From Crotalaria pallida (taxonomy: Eukaryota > Streptophyta > Magnoliopsida > Fabales > Fabaceae): a stretch of DNA of 64,000 nt. Below are positions 33,456 to 45,966 of the stretch, piece by piece. Made by a program: the position numbers and the translations under genes. The DNA is taken from assembly GCA_037953625.1 (NCBI GenBank), contig CM075649.1, forward strand, positions 74,307,290-74,371,289, read 5' to 3'. The notes beneath the pieces were generated by a model. It searched no databases and was not told the origin of the DNA. It saw nothing but the letters and a program-made list of their open reading frames with translations. Within the stretch, counting starts at the first letter, position 1, and every line of letters begins with the position of its first letter.

Positions 33456-34643
33456 ATTTTTCTTCCCCGAGAAATACAAACAGAAATAAGCAAAGACAAG
33501 GTTACCACTTTTCTCCTTCCAAGAGCATCTCCTTCCCTCGATGTCTTTGTCGATCACTACTCTTTTACTGGTAACGCCGTGCGGGAGTCGAATTGAGTCA
33601 AGTTCAAAGGTAGGCAATAGATATCAATTGTGTCTTGTTTCAATAGTAGTTTGGGTCAGACCAGGAGCTTTAAAGGTAAGTGGGTACGGATTGCTCATAA
33701 GGGATATGGAATTTACATAATAGACTTGATAAGAAGAGTTTGTTATTTTCGAACTTGGTGTCAATCTAGAATTACTTTCTTGTATGCATATCAAAACCAT
33801 AATCACCAGCTGAGTTACTTCACACTTCCACACTACCTATGCTACACGGGTACTTGTCACTACACTTCTTTTAACATGGACTTTACTTAACCTTTTGCTC
33901 CCCAACTTTGATCAAACTTATACCATCTATCACACAACTTGATATCCAATTTCACCTTAAGACTATAACTGCCCGACTTTTCACCCACTAAATCCCCTTC
34001 TTAGCACCACTTAGGGACTGACTCTAAACCATTATTCCAAAATTCCTAAGATTTCACACAATCATACCATCACCTTGTCCCTTCAGCCTCCTAAAACTCA
34101 TGTGTTATGCATACAAGTGTTACTTCCTTCATAACTTTATGAGGTAGGGTTCTGTTTTAGTCATGAGAATCCAAGAATAGAACTTTGAATTTACCGAATT
34201 TTGGCATTTGGTCGAATAGTTTGATGGAAGGTGATCATTAGATTGGGTATTTTCTGACAAAAGGAAGTCCTTTTTAGTTTGAAAGGGTCAAATTATCGCA
34301 AAAATGCGAAAATCAAGTTCAATAATCATACGAAAAGGTGATTGGGTTCTTTTAAAAAATCGAAACGAAGTAGGGTAATGTCTTGACTTGAACTCAATTC
34401 TCCTCTGGCAGTCTTTAAAATACCACACTTTTTCCAAGAACTGATTTCCATATTCATACCAGAAATTCTACACCTCATTTGCTTGTCGATGTGCCATTGC
34501 GATCCTACGTACAGGTTTAACTCTTAGACTAAGGAAACATCTATACACACAAAAGGACTAACTCACATCTACACACCAACTAAGGCAGAGTCACACAAGG
34601 AAAGCATATAAGGCTATGCTTAAGGCCACTAAGGACAACCATC

Positions 34644-34655
34644 GCTCTGATACCA
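34644..34655 (-). promoter_or_regulatory. Primer-binding site of D' fused to LTR interior
   Basis: TGGTATCAGAGC on the - strand, as in E and F, but the neighbouring sequence at 34656 is not an LTR end: it is the middle of a + strand D LTR (equivalent to 17021). This is a rearrangement junction. Confidence 0.8.
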
Positions 34656-37600
34656 CTAATTGATTTAATAATGATTTGATGTGAATAGATGATTATTAGT
34701 ATATATAAGTGTTTAGTTATTTTAATTCTGAAAAATAATTAATCCTGGAAAATTATTTTAATTCTGGAAAATTATCATTTTATTAAGATATAAGACTCCA
34801 AATGATTATTTTTATGTGTGTTAGTAGTGCTTAATTTGTATATAATTATTTAAGTTTGTTTGCCTTATTTTCTTAAGATAATGCAACAAAATGTAGTGGC
34901 TGTACAGCAGGTGACATTATTTTATGTGACTTAGATTTAATTATTTTAATATAATAATTCGTAAAAAGAATTTAGGAAAAAGCGGCATGTGTTTCTGATA
35001 AACCGTTTAGGAGAAAACTGAGTTAAGAAATAGTATATATGCTGTTCAAGATTCTAAAATAGTTGCATCAAGGATAGAAATTATTTTGAAATGAATTGGT
35101 AATGTGTACTTTATGCTAAGATCTTTATTATAAGTAGTTAAAAATTAGCAAGGAAGTGTAAAAGTGATTTTGTGAATGTACTGATGCTTAAAAGTGATTT
35201 GCTGTGTATTGATTATAGTTTGTAATTTAATTTCATTATCGATAGAGAAAAAGTATTTTCAACTTGGAATACTTGAGTTTATTTTCTCAATATGTTATAT
35301 GTGTTTATAACGTTATTATGCAAAGATTTGTTTACTGCTTGATTGATTGAAATGTGCATCAAAGAAAAATACTCCAAATTCATGTTGTATGAATAGCCTG
35401 TAAATGGTAGTTGTTATAAGGTACTTAAGAGTGAGATCTGTAGTAAAGAAAAAATTGAGGTTTATTTTTAAGATGTTATGATTGTGTTTTAAAAGTTATA
35501 TTATGATTGGAGATGATTTTCATAATTTAAAAGCTAAAAAGAAAAAGTGATTTTGCAAGACTTGTAGGGTATGCTGTCCGAAATTCTAAATTGGTTGCAT
35601 CAACTATAAAAACTGTTTTGGAATGAATTAGTATGATTATTTTTATGATAGGACCTTTAATATAAGTGTATAGAGTAAAAAGAAATTATAAAAGTGAATT
35701 TGTAAAAGTACGATTTGATGTTATTTGTTTAAATAAATTGTTGTTTTACTGGTATAAGTGTGTGCATGTGGTAGTTGTTATATAAGTGATATAGTATGGC
35801 ATTGTAGAAATAAAAATATATTCTAAATAGTTTTCAAAGTATTGGAGTGAGTTTTAAATTATGTTTTGAAAAAAAAGGATTTCTTGAATTTTAAAAGGAA
35901 TTGTTTTAAGTTATTTAATGCCCTTAAAAAGGACCTGTTTTAAAAAGGATTTCTGTTTTAAGGTGCTTTGGTACCTTGGTTTAGTCTTTACCTAAGTAAA
36001 TAGATAGTATAAGGTACTTGCTAGATATTGATTTGTATGTCGTTCGTCGTTTAAGAATAAAAGGAATCAAATGTGAACGAGCTGCTGGAGCTGTAGACAC
36101 AAAGGCTGGAAACAGAGTAAGCATGGATCTCAGGTGAGAGAGATGACTTCTTAAGACATAGTGGCATGTAGGATAATATTAGGACGTTCCATATCATCTC
36201 AAAGGTCGGAACTAGGAATCTATCGGTCGAGTAGTAAAACGACAATTGAGTGTGTGTTCCGCCGTTTATACGAAAAACACGATTCCTCGATATTAATTGT
36301 ATGTCGGTTGATAATTGATTATACCATGTTATATATCTTTATTGTATATTATATGGAAATGAGTTATATGATGAGATAACAAGAAGATTGGGAATATATT
36401 AGTGTACAGTGATAGTGCAAACGACACGATAACTTTGTAAATATCCCCTTTAAGTGACTGGCCACGTGGATGATTGTGCCGTGGTCTAAGTCTTGTGGAA
36501 TCCACTGTACTGTAAAAAGGTGTTTGATGTTTCCCTTAGAGGTCGAGGCCCGTTAGAAGCGAGGCTTAGAATAGGTCGACCAAAACTAGGATTAATGACA
36601 GACTTAAAAGACTTAAAAGACTTAGGAACCCCTTTTCTAAACCTTGCGTTGAGAGTGAAGTAGTGGAGAGGAAAGATACCGCATGCTTGGAGGTTGGTGT
36701 CTCTTCAAGTGGTAATTGTGATAGGGGAGGGCAAGGACTGTGAACGTCAAGAAGCCTCGAGTGCTTCTCTAGGCGGGACAAGACTACAAGGACTTGTCTT
36801 TCGGTTGTAGGCAATGTCGTAGCAAGGAACTGCACGATCAACTAGAGAAAGTGCTGTCGCCCCCTTGAGCAAATCTTAGATGGTGAGAGGGAACCCGAAT
36901 GGGGCTAGATGTCGCTGTACTTTTGAAACTGTATTGATGAAATGATTTTACTTCGGTTGTTGGATACTTGTTGGTGCGTACCCTTCGACATCGATGCCAG
37001 CATGGTTAGGGTTCCTGTGCGTCCCATCTGCTTTCCGAACTAGGATGTGGTTGGAATGATGGAGGAGATGTAACGTGTGTGCTACCAAACCCTTGAGCCT
37101 CGGTGTGGTACCCCCTCTTGAATTTCCGGTGGTTATGACAATGAAACTTAGAGCCTAAAGATAATTAAATATAATGGATATGGTTTCATGAAGATTATCC
37201 TTTTGGTGGAAAGGACCCTATGGTATTTAGCTGAAGTTGTTTATAAGGGATTGGTAATAATGATGTATATATTGTTTTATGATATGCTTGTATGGTCTTA
37301 ATATTCCCCTATGGTAAGCCCGTGCCGTCGACGATCATATCGTTCGGAAGTGCTTACTCTCTCTATTTCCCTTTCCTGTGGACATTGGGGGAACAATGTT
37401 CACAGATGGCAGATCATGTAATATATTGAGTAGTGGTTTCTCAAGTCGGAAGAGGATCGTGAGATGACGCTCATACGAGGAGGAAGCAGAAGCAACAATC
37501 AGAGGAACCTTCCAGACTTTTGCGGTGAAGGAAATGATGAAGATCAATAGTCTAGGATAGTCTTTGTTTTGTACTCCATCTCTGGATGGGTAGGACATGA

Positions 37601-37902
37601 TTACTCTGTTCCGAATGTAACCCCTACTGTAATAAATATTTATCTGAAATGAAATAAAAGAAGTTCTTTTTGGTTATTGTATCATGTTCATAAATACCTA
37701 AATTATTTTCCGCAAGTTAACCATCAATCGAATATGACATGGAGAAAATGAGTTTTTAGAAATGTGTGGATGGTAACATCTCTTTTTTGGAAATAGAATT
37801 TTTATGACGCGAGTTAAGTATCAAATCATTCAAATTGTTTTATGAAAATCTTTTTGTAAAAGAATTAAACTAAACTGATATTGGAAATGTTTATAAAAAA
37901 AC
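34656..37902 (+). repeat. Extra D LTR fragment (+ strand)
   Basis: Corresponds to the LTR from about 17021 onward and to near the LTR 3' end, ending in ttataaaaaaa. A deletion of about 170 bp at 36400 (equivalent to about 61206-61374) is present. It lacks both LTR termini, so it is a recombination product, not an independent insertion. Confidence 0.8.
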
Positions 37903-38575
37903 TAAGTTGGTGTGTAGATGTGAATTAGTCCTTTTGTGTGTATAGATGTTCCTTAGTCTAACAGTTAAACCTGTACGTAGGATCGCAATGGCACGTCGAC
38001 AAGCAAATGAGGTGTAGAATTTCTGGTATGAATATGGAAATCAGTTCTTGGAAAAAGTGTGGTATTTTAAAGACTGCCAGAGGAGAATTGAGTTCAAGTC
38101 AAGACATTACCCTACTTCGTTTCGATTTTTGAAAAGAACCCAATCACCCTTTCGTATGATTATTGAACTTGATTTTCGCATTTTTGCGATAATTTGACCC
38201 TTTCAAACTAAAAAGGACTTCCTTTTGTCAGAAAATACCCAATCTAATGATCACCTTTCATCAAACTATTCGACCAAATGCCAAAATTCGGTAAATTCAA
38301 AGTTCTTTTATTGGAATCTCGCAACCAAAACAGAACCCTACCTCAAAAAGTTATGAAGGAAGTAACACTTGTATGCATAACACATGAGTTTTAGGAGGCT
38401 GAAGGGACAAGGTGATGGTATGATTGTGTGAAATCTTAGGAATTTTGGAATAATGGTTTAGAGTCAGTCCCTAAGTGGTGCTAAGAAGGGGATTTAGTGG
38501 GTGAAAAGTTGGGCAGTTATAGTCTTAAGGTGAAATTGGATATCGAGTTGTGTGATAGATGGTATAAGTTTGATC

Positions 38576-38587
38576 AAAGTTGGGGAG
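38576..38587 (+). promoter_or_regulatory. Internal polypurine-like motif of element D
   Basis: AAAGTTGGGGAG followed by CAA, as in E; about 490 bp before the 3' LTR. Confidence 0.45.
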
Positions 38588-39060
38588 CAAAAGGTTAAGT
38601 AGAGTCCATGTTAGAAGAAGTGCAGTGACAAGTACCCGTGTAGCATAGGTAGTGTGGAAGTATGAAGTAACTCAGCTGGTGATTATGGTTTTGATATGCA
38701 TACAAGAAAGTGCTTCTGGATTGGCACCATTTTCGAAAATAACAAACTGTTTTACCAAGTCCCTTATATAAATACCAAAATCTCTTATGAATAATTCACT
38801 TGCCTTTAGTGCTTTTGGTCTGACTAAAGGAACATAACTATTATCTGTTGCCTACCCTTGAACTTGACTCAATTCGACTCCCGCGCGCCGTTATGGCAAA
38901 GGCTGACCAGTAAAAGAGTGTTGATCAACGAAGACATCGAAGGGAGGATATATTCTCAAAAGAAGTAAATAACAAAGTGAAGGGTCGTGAGAATGTCTGA
39001 ATAACCTTGTGTGTTTCCTTGCTTGTTTCTGTTTGTATTTCTCGGGGACGAAAAATCTTT

Positions 39061-39074
39061 AAGTTTGGGAGGAT
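39061..39074 (+). promoter_or_regulatory. Polypurine tract of element D
   Basis: AAGTTTGGGAGGAT directly before the LTR start TGTGAGACCC at 39075. Confidence 0.8.
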
Positions 39075-39254
39075 TGTGAGACCCACAATTTTGCCCCCAA
39101 TTTAATTCAAATCATAGTTAATTTTATGATAATTTATATGATAATATTTTATAGATATTTATTAAAGTAAAAATTTATAGTGAACCATTAATTATATTCT
39201 TGAATTGTATATTTGGTTGTTTCAGTTATGTATGTATATATATATACGTGTAAA

Positions 39255-39289
<35 letters not shown>

Positions 39290-40954
39290 GGTATAATTGT
39301 ATGTGATGCATTTGAAATATATTCTTGGTATGAAAATATTTTTATAAGGTTGTTGAATGACATGAAAGGATTTTTGAAGAAGTATATATAGTTAATATAA
39401 CTTCGAAAATTCATATCTTTTAAACCGTAAGTCGAAAAATTACAAATGATATATCAAAACGATCGTATCGAAGTGTAGATTATAAAAATGTAAAGTTTTG
39501 ATTTTTATTTCGAATTTTTCGAAATTTTATCACTGCTACAGTACTGAAGGAATTTTTTGAGTTTTAAGTGTAAAGGTGTGATTTTAATGCATTAAATGAC
39601 CTTTTGACTCAAGTGTATGTTATTTTGAAAACAAAAATACATTTTTGAGGTTTTCTATTGGAATACCATCCAAATAAAATATATTTTCGTATTTTTCTTA
39701 TTATAAAATTATTTGAAAGCTTGTGAAGTGCATTTTTGAAGGAAATGATCTTAGAGCTTCAAAAATTCATAACTTTCAAACCGTAAGTCCAAAAATTATG
39801 AATTTTATATGAAAACGATCGTGTTGAAATTTATATTTCAAAAATGTAAAATTCGTAATTTTATTTTGGGTGCTTCGAAAATTCTATATCTGTAACAATT
39901 AAAAAACGAATTTAGAGTTTTAATATTGGGAAAATTATTTTTGGACCTCCAATAAATTTTTCCTTTTTACACTGCACTTTATAAATAAAAATATGGTGTT
40001 ACAAAATATTTCATGGCTGTACCTATGTTTATTTAATACAGTTTATTATTTTTGCAATTATTTGATTAGAGGATATTTTTGAATTATGGAAAAATAGGCA
40101 AAATTAATTTGGAAAATATTTTTATTTTATTTCTGGACTGCACCGTCCATAATTATATGTGGGAGGAAGAATCTAGTTTGAAATTCAAAATTTACATGGA
40201 ACTTGTGAAAGAAATAAATGCATTTTCATTTTCTAAAAGGGTTCATTAAGTGAAAAAGACTAGGAAAACCCCCCATTGGACTATGGTGACTCACCCCTTA
40301 GTAGATTAGTTGAATTTGAATTTTCCCTCTTGCCTATAAATAGTGGCCCAAACCCCTCTCTTTTTACACACAAGAAACTCTACCATTTTGAGAGAAAAAT
40401 TGAGAAAAAGCTTAGAAGAAGAAAGTGGGTGGCGAGTTGATAGAGGAAGAGGAGGAAAAATTTTCATCATCATTTTGAAGTTCATTTAGCTTAAGGAAAA
40501 GAGGTAACACTAAACTTATGTTTTGATCTATTTTTTTCATCTCTTATTCTATTGTTATTTAGTAAATAAAAATCTCTAATTTCTTCTATGATAAAGAATA
40601 AGAACTAAAATTTTTAACTCCTATTTTGATATTGAAATAAGATTATTGATAGTGTTTTGATATTATTTTTGGGTCATATGAATTGAGGATTAAGAAAAAG
40701 GGACAAAATGAATTGTTTAAAGAGATAATCTCCCCTTTTTCCTTAACCCATGATGGCCAAATTCTATGATAAATAGGAAAATAAAATTCTGGAAATTTTT
40801 GGTGTTCTTAAAATGTAGGAATTTATATTTTGTATCTGTTTGGATTATTTTGTTTCTTTTTGCTTGGATTCAAAATGAATATATGTATAAGGAATGGAAA
40901 CTAAATTAAAATTGAATAAGTTTAATGTATTTTTGATTTTTTTCTTTTCTGGAC

Positions 40955-40999
<45 letters not shown>

Positions 41000-42518
41000 G
41001 TGATAGTTGTTGTTAATATGTGTATAATTGTTATGTGACTAATTTCTTAAAAAGTATAAACTAATGGGTGATATTGATCTTTGATGTTTTGATATAAAAA
41101 TGAAATGATAATAGTCTTATGGAAATAAAATTTAATCCTAAATTTTTATGGTTGACCGAAATATATAATTGATTTTTTAAAGTAAAAGTTACAAATAAAT
41201 TATAGTATTTTGTTTGATAATTCTAGGAGTAATTGGGTAATTTTAATAAGGAAAAATAGGTTAATAAGAATGGTATTTTTGTGTGATGACATGACTATAG
41301 GATTGAGTTTAGTTGCTGTAAAAAAAATGATTTTTATGAATGGTGTCTATTTGATATTTTGTTGATAATTAAAACAATTCTTTTGAAGGTATAATATTAT
41401 GTAACTATGATGTATAGGTGTTTTAAAAATTAAAAGTATTTTTTCTAAATGTTGAGCAGTGGCCGAATTATTTAGGAGAAAAAAAATATAGATTTTGATA
41501 ATTTTCCTAATTAATTTAATAATGATTTGATGTGAATAGATGATTATTAGTATATATAAGTGTTTAGTTATTTTAATTCTGAAAAATAATTAATTCTGGA
41601 AAATTATTTTAATTCTGGAAAATTATCATTTTATTAAGATATAAGACTCCAAATGATTATTTTTATGTGTGTTAGTAGTGCTTAATTTGTATATAATTAT
41701 TTAAGTTTGTTTGCCTTATTTTCTTAAGATAATGCAACAAATTGTAGTGGCTGTACAGCAGGTGACATTATTTTATGTGACTTAGATTTAATTATTTTAA
41801 TATAATAATTCGTAAAAAGAATTTAGGAAAAAGCGACATGTGTTTCTGATAAACCGTTTAGGAGAAAACTGAGTTTTAAGAAATAGTATATATGCTGTTC
41901 AAGATTCTAAAATGGTTGCATCAAGGATAGAAATTATTTTGAAATGAATTGGTAATGTGTACTTTATGCTAAGATCTTTATTATAAGTAGTTAAAAATTA
42001 GCAAGGAAGTGTAAAAGTGATACTGATGCTTAAAAGTGATTTGCTGTGTATTGATTATAGTTTGTAATTTAATTTCATTATCGATAGAGAAAAAGTATTT
42101 TCAACTTGGAATACTTGAGTTTATTTTCTCAATATGTTATATGTGTTTATAACGTTATTATGCAAAGATTTGTTTACTGCTTGATTGATTGAAATGTGCA
42201 TCAAAGAAAAATACTCCAAATTCATGCTGTATGAATAGCCTGTAAATGGTAGTTGTTATAAGGTACTTAAGAGTGAGATCTGTAGTAAAGAAAAAATTGA
42301 GGTTTATTTTTAAGATGTTATGATTGTGTTTTAAAAGTTATATTATGATTGGAGATGATTTTCATAATTTAAAAGCTAAAAAGAAAAAGTGATTTTGCAA
42401 GACTTGTAGGGTATGGTGTCCGAAATTCTAAATTGGTTGCATCAATTATAAAAACTGTTTTGGAATGAATTAGTATGATTATTTTTATGATAGGACCTTT
42501 AATATAAGTGTATAGAGT
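39075..42518 (+). repeat. 3' LTR of element D, part 1
   Basis: Starts TGTGAGACCC and is nearly identical to 14614-17960, with TATA at 40335-40342 and donor at 40503/40504. It is interrupted at 42519 by element B. Confidence 0.9.
40960..40996. repeat. AT microsatellite in D 3' LTR
   Basis: Uninterrupted (AT)n, longer than the equivalent run at 16481-16512. Confidence 0.75.
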
Positions 42519-43071
42519 TGTGATGTCCTAGGGCGAGGAGAACCTCTAAGGAGGGGAAATCTACCTTAGAGGGGACTCTGCCTAGGGTTTATGTGTGATG
42601 TTTGTTGGGAGTCCTCTAGTGGCCAAAGGGGAAGCCAAAGAGATACCCTAATCACTGGTGTGTGAGGGTGGCGATTAGGGTAAGAGGACGTACCTTTGCC
42701 CCATGTAGTACTGAGCTACTTATAGGGGGGAGCTGGTTGCCCTAATGGGCCAACTTGGGGCCCAAGTAGGGCCAGCCTGTAATGAGCTAGGAGTGGTGCG
42801 CTGTCCTTCCGGATAAGGATGGGGTGAGCTCTCCTTGCGGATAAGGCAGGGGGACGTCATCATGTCCTTGGTGTCGGAATATTTGGGGTGATGTCGGACC
42901 TGGGAAGACGTACGGAGATCGAACCTGAGCAGAGGCATGAGGTCGGCCTGTATCTGGCGCTTGTTCGGCCGTTGAGCCCTGAGCTCGGCCAAGCGTTCAG
43001 TAGGTCCCTTGTTAGGTCCTTGAGCTTTTAGCGGGGTTTATGGGGAGCTCGGCCTAGCCAGGTCCACCACA
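42519..43071 (-). repeat. 3' LTR of element B (553 bp)
   Basis: Begins TGTGATGTCC and ends CCACCACA on the + strand, like the LTRs of A, but with many differences, so B belongs to another subfamily or is an older branch. Confidence 0.9.
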
Positions 43072-43222
43072 TAAGCCCCCCAGCTCGGTCAAGGCTATTT
43101 GAGGCTTGCTCCGAGGTCGTGGTTCGGGTATTCTTCCCGAGGTCCATCACTTTATGGCCGAGTTTACCACATAAGCCCCCCAGCTCGGTCAAGGCTATTT
43201 AAGGCTTGCTCCGAGGTCGTGA
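43072..43222 (-). promoter_or_regulatory. Duplicated polypurine tract of element B
   Basis: The taagccccccagctcgg tract next to the LTR recurs about 100 bp inward (about 43160-43220), again preceded by a copy of the LTR edge (gagtttaccacataag). Same arrangement as 22151-22300 in A. Confidence 0.75.
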
Positions 43223-43383
43223 TGTTCCGTCTCTGGTTGGCGCGTGTGAGCTGCAACCTTCTGGTTTGGCAGTGACGATGACATGAGCTTTGACAGCTGT
43301 CTAATCACTTAGACTTGGAATGACACTTACTTTTCCCAGGCATGTGTCAGACATTCACGGTCTACGGAGCATCACCATCATTG

Positions 43384-43471
43384 TGACGTTAATCGAGGTC
43401 CACGCTTTTGGCTGTTGCGCGCCACGTGTGTCGGTTCTTATGGCTCCTCACTGGGTTGGGCCTTCTGGGCC
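43384..43471 (+). promoter_or_regulatory. Promoter-like box cluster upstream of the aORF (element B)
   Basis: TGACGT at 43384-43389, CACGTG at 43423-43428, TGGGCC at 43457-43462 and 43466-43471: the order and approximate spacing seen in A. The first CACGTG of A is CATGTG here (about 43341). Confidence 0.5.
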
Positions 43472-43702
43472 AAGCCCAATATTCAAAAAGAGAGGGAGGA
43501 CGGTTACTCTTTCCTGTACTTTGACTAGCAAACTGTCTCAGTTGCATTTCCTATTGAACGGTTGGTTTACCTTCTCACTATACCCACGTTTCTTCTTCCC
43601 TGCGAATACGTTTCCGAGGCAAGGTTTGGTTTCAGCGAGACTTCCGTGACTTGTTCTTCCCTTCCTTCGACATACTCATCTCTTTTCTGCGATATACACA
43701 AG

Positions 43703-44154
43703 GTATTCTTCTTGCTTCTTCTTTCCTCATTCCTGAGTTTTGGTTTCTGCATTTGCGTGATTATTTGGGTGGGTTTTTTTGTGGGTTTATCTGTGTAGCA
43801 ATAGGTTAGTCATGCTTTTAAGGGGACGGTCTTTCTTGTGGGCACACTGAATTTTCTGGGGAATCTTTGGTTTAAAAGGTATCTGGGGTATGGTGGGTAG
43901 TGCTAGGGGCGTTTGAGTAAGCGCTGGTTTGGGTGGGAGCCAGAGGAGTATTTTCGTTGTTCTCCTATAGTAGCATGGAAGAGGACGGCCCCTCTGGTAT
44001 CGGATTTTTTTTTTTGTTTTTTTCGGGAACCAGGAGCAGTTCCTATTGAGGCTGTTCGGGGAGGAGCGCGGGGTACCTGTGGATGAGGGTTTTTTGTGGG
44101 GTTATTCTTCATGACCCATAGAACTGACATTCGAGCTCTCCTGTTCTTCCACAG
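43703..44154 (+). other. 5'-UTR intron of the aORF (element B)
   Basis: Donor ACAAG|GTATTC and acceptor TTCTTCCACAG|GTACG, six bases upstream of the ATG. 452 bp, against 657 bp in A, with the same borders. Confidence 0.6.
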
Positions 44155-44159
44155 GTACG

Positions 44160-45966
44160 ATGCCTCCTCGGAAATGTGTCAGTCGTCCCGACTTGTACCC
44201 AGCTCCTGCTGACGCCTCCCACTATCACTGGGTGGACGTTGAGCCGAAGGGGATCCGGTCTCAACTGGATTGCGATGGCTTACTCTTCAACGTGAAGAGG
44301 GTGATATTGCCCTGTTCCCAAGATCCTAGCGGGACTTCTTATGAAGTTTTGCCCTGTTCGGCCGACGACCGAATCTGCTCTCGAACCGACCCCGACTCTT
44401 TCTTCTTCTACGCCGACCTGATACATAAGCTTGGCATAACTCTTCCGTTTACGGAGTTTGAGATGGGCGTTCTGAACGAGCTGGGGGTGGCCCCTTCGCA
44501 ACTGCATCCGAACACTTGGTCCTTCCTCCGGGCCTTCCAGAGGTACTGCGGGGCAAAGGGGCTGACATGTACCATTAAGCTCTTCCTTTGGATATACAAC
44601 CCCTTCGTTGGAAACAAAGAGGGGGTGACTGGTCGGTTGTGGGTGTCCACCAAGGCTCGAGCTCGCTATGGGCTTCTCGGATTATTCGCCGAGTCTTGGA
44701 AACATTTTAAACACAGGTTCTTCAAATATAAATATGTCGGTAACGGGCGACCTTGGTTCCGAGATGAGGCGGGGCCAAAATTTCCTTTGCAGTGGACCCA
44801 AGAGTTTTTTAATCGACATCGAGACACACCCCAACAATGGTCGGGAGTGACTCTTGACGCTGCCGAGGCGGAGGCGGCTTTGCATTTTCGTACTGAATAC
44901 CTTAGTCGAAAATCCCAGCTCGACGTTGGGGTATTTATGACTTGTGCGGATGACGCGGTTTTAACTGAGATCGGTAATATTTCTTGATGTCTTGTCTTTG
45001 TCAAGTCCTTTCCATTTATTTAATGTGCTCCTTTTTCTTTTCGCAGAGAAATATTGGTCCACCATGTCGGCAAGGGCTTTGAAAGCGTCCCTGGAGGCCC
45101 GCAAGCGGAAGAGGCGAGAAAATGTTTCCCGAGCAGCCACTGAACCTGCTCCTCGGCTGACACTGCCCGACTCTACTCATCCGACCTTCAATTTCCTCGC
45201 CCAATCGCCGGCGATGAGCGCGGAGGTCGATAGTACCGCTGATGCTCCACCCCGGCCGCCTGTTGTCAAGAGGTCGGTCAAAGAAGCTGTTGTTAATCTT
45301 TCGGGGTATGAGCTGAAGATGATGACCGAGGGGTTAGCATTTCATCTGAAGAGGGCTACCAATCTCTTTAGTGTTCTATCCGAGTATGGAGATGAAGTAG
45401 CTGCCGGGATATCGGCCGATCAAAAAAGGAGTCGTGCCGAAATCCAAACTGAGGTGGTCGAGCTAAGGACCAGTACCAGGGCCGCTGAGCAAAAGTTGGC
45501 CGATCTGGAGGAAAAACACCGTCAACAGGTGGAGGAGCTTCTCAAGGATCACGAAGCTCGGTTTGCGCAAGCAAGGGTTGAGGTGAAAGAAGCTGGTCGA
45601 AAGGAAGGCTTGGCCGAGATGGGGCAAGTGGAGGCGAAGCTTGAGAAAAGGGTTGCTCAAGCTCTGAAGCATAAGGTAGTGGCGCATGAAGCTGATTTTA
45701 GTTTTGAGAAATTTGGTAACAAGATTTTTGCCGGAGCTGTGGAGCAACTTTTGCATTTAAATCCGGGCTTGAGGATCCGAGTTATTGGTGCCTCCGCTGG
45801 GTTCGGGGTTGAAGATGGGAAGCTGGTCGACTATGACAAGGACGGTGTGGAAGTCGATCTGAACCAACCCGAGGCGGATTTGCCGAACCCGTTGGAAGAG
45901 AAAACTGACGAGGAGTTTGATCCGAGTTCAGTTATACTGTCCGATGTGGAGGATGAGTTAGCGTAA
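44160..45966 (+). CDS. Antisense aORF gene of element B, intact, two coding exons
   Basis: Exon 1 at 44160-44973 (814 nt, the same length as in A), intron at 44974-45046 (73 bp, G|GTAATA to TCGCAG|AG, phase 1), exon 2 at 45047-45966; the spliced frame has 577 codons. It lies on the strand opposite to gag-pol. The N-terminal half (MPPRKCVSRPDLYPAP, ADLIHKLGITLPF, HPNTWSFLRAF, GVTGRLWVS, ESWKHFKHRFFKY) resembles plant proteins catalogued as putative gypsy-type transposon protein (PF04195). The second half has a basic RKRKRR patch near residue 290 that could be a nuclear signal, a linker, a coiled coil over about residues 400-480 (EQKLADLEEKHRQQVEELL) and the acidic end LSDVEDELA. No catalytic motif is seen; role unknown. 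Tat elements are known to carry such antisense ORFs. The splice sites are inferred from conservation with A. Confidence 0.8.

Larger units (their letters stand above)
33438..34655 (-). other. Internal domain of D' (inverted, about 1.2 kb)
   Basis: Begins next to the LTR start with a - strand purine tract (GTGGGGGAGGAT) and ends with the primer site at 34655. It is the reverse complement of 37903-39074 with differences. No gag or pol frame. It includes the AAAGTTGGGGAG motif (complement of 33898-33909) and the small hairpin TCGCA-TTTT-TGCGA at about 34300. Confidence 0.8.
37903..39074 (+). other. Internal domain of element D (5' end missing)
   Basis: Non-coding; matches inverted 33438-34570. 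It lacks the primer site and the first roughly 90 bp. It contains AAAGTTGGGGAG at 38576-38587, the TCGCA-TTTT-TGCGA hairpin at about 38176, and ends with the relic tttctcggggacgaaaaatc and purine tract agtttgggaggat. Confidence 0.8.
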
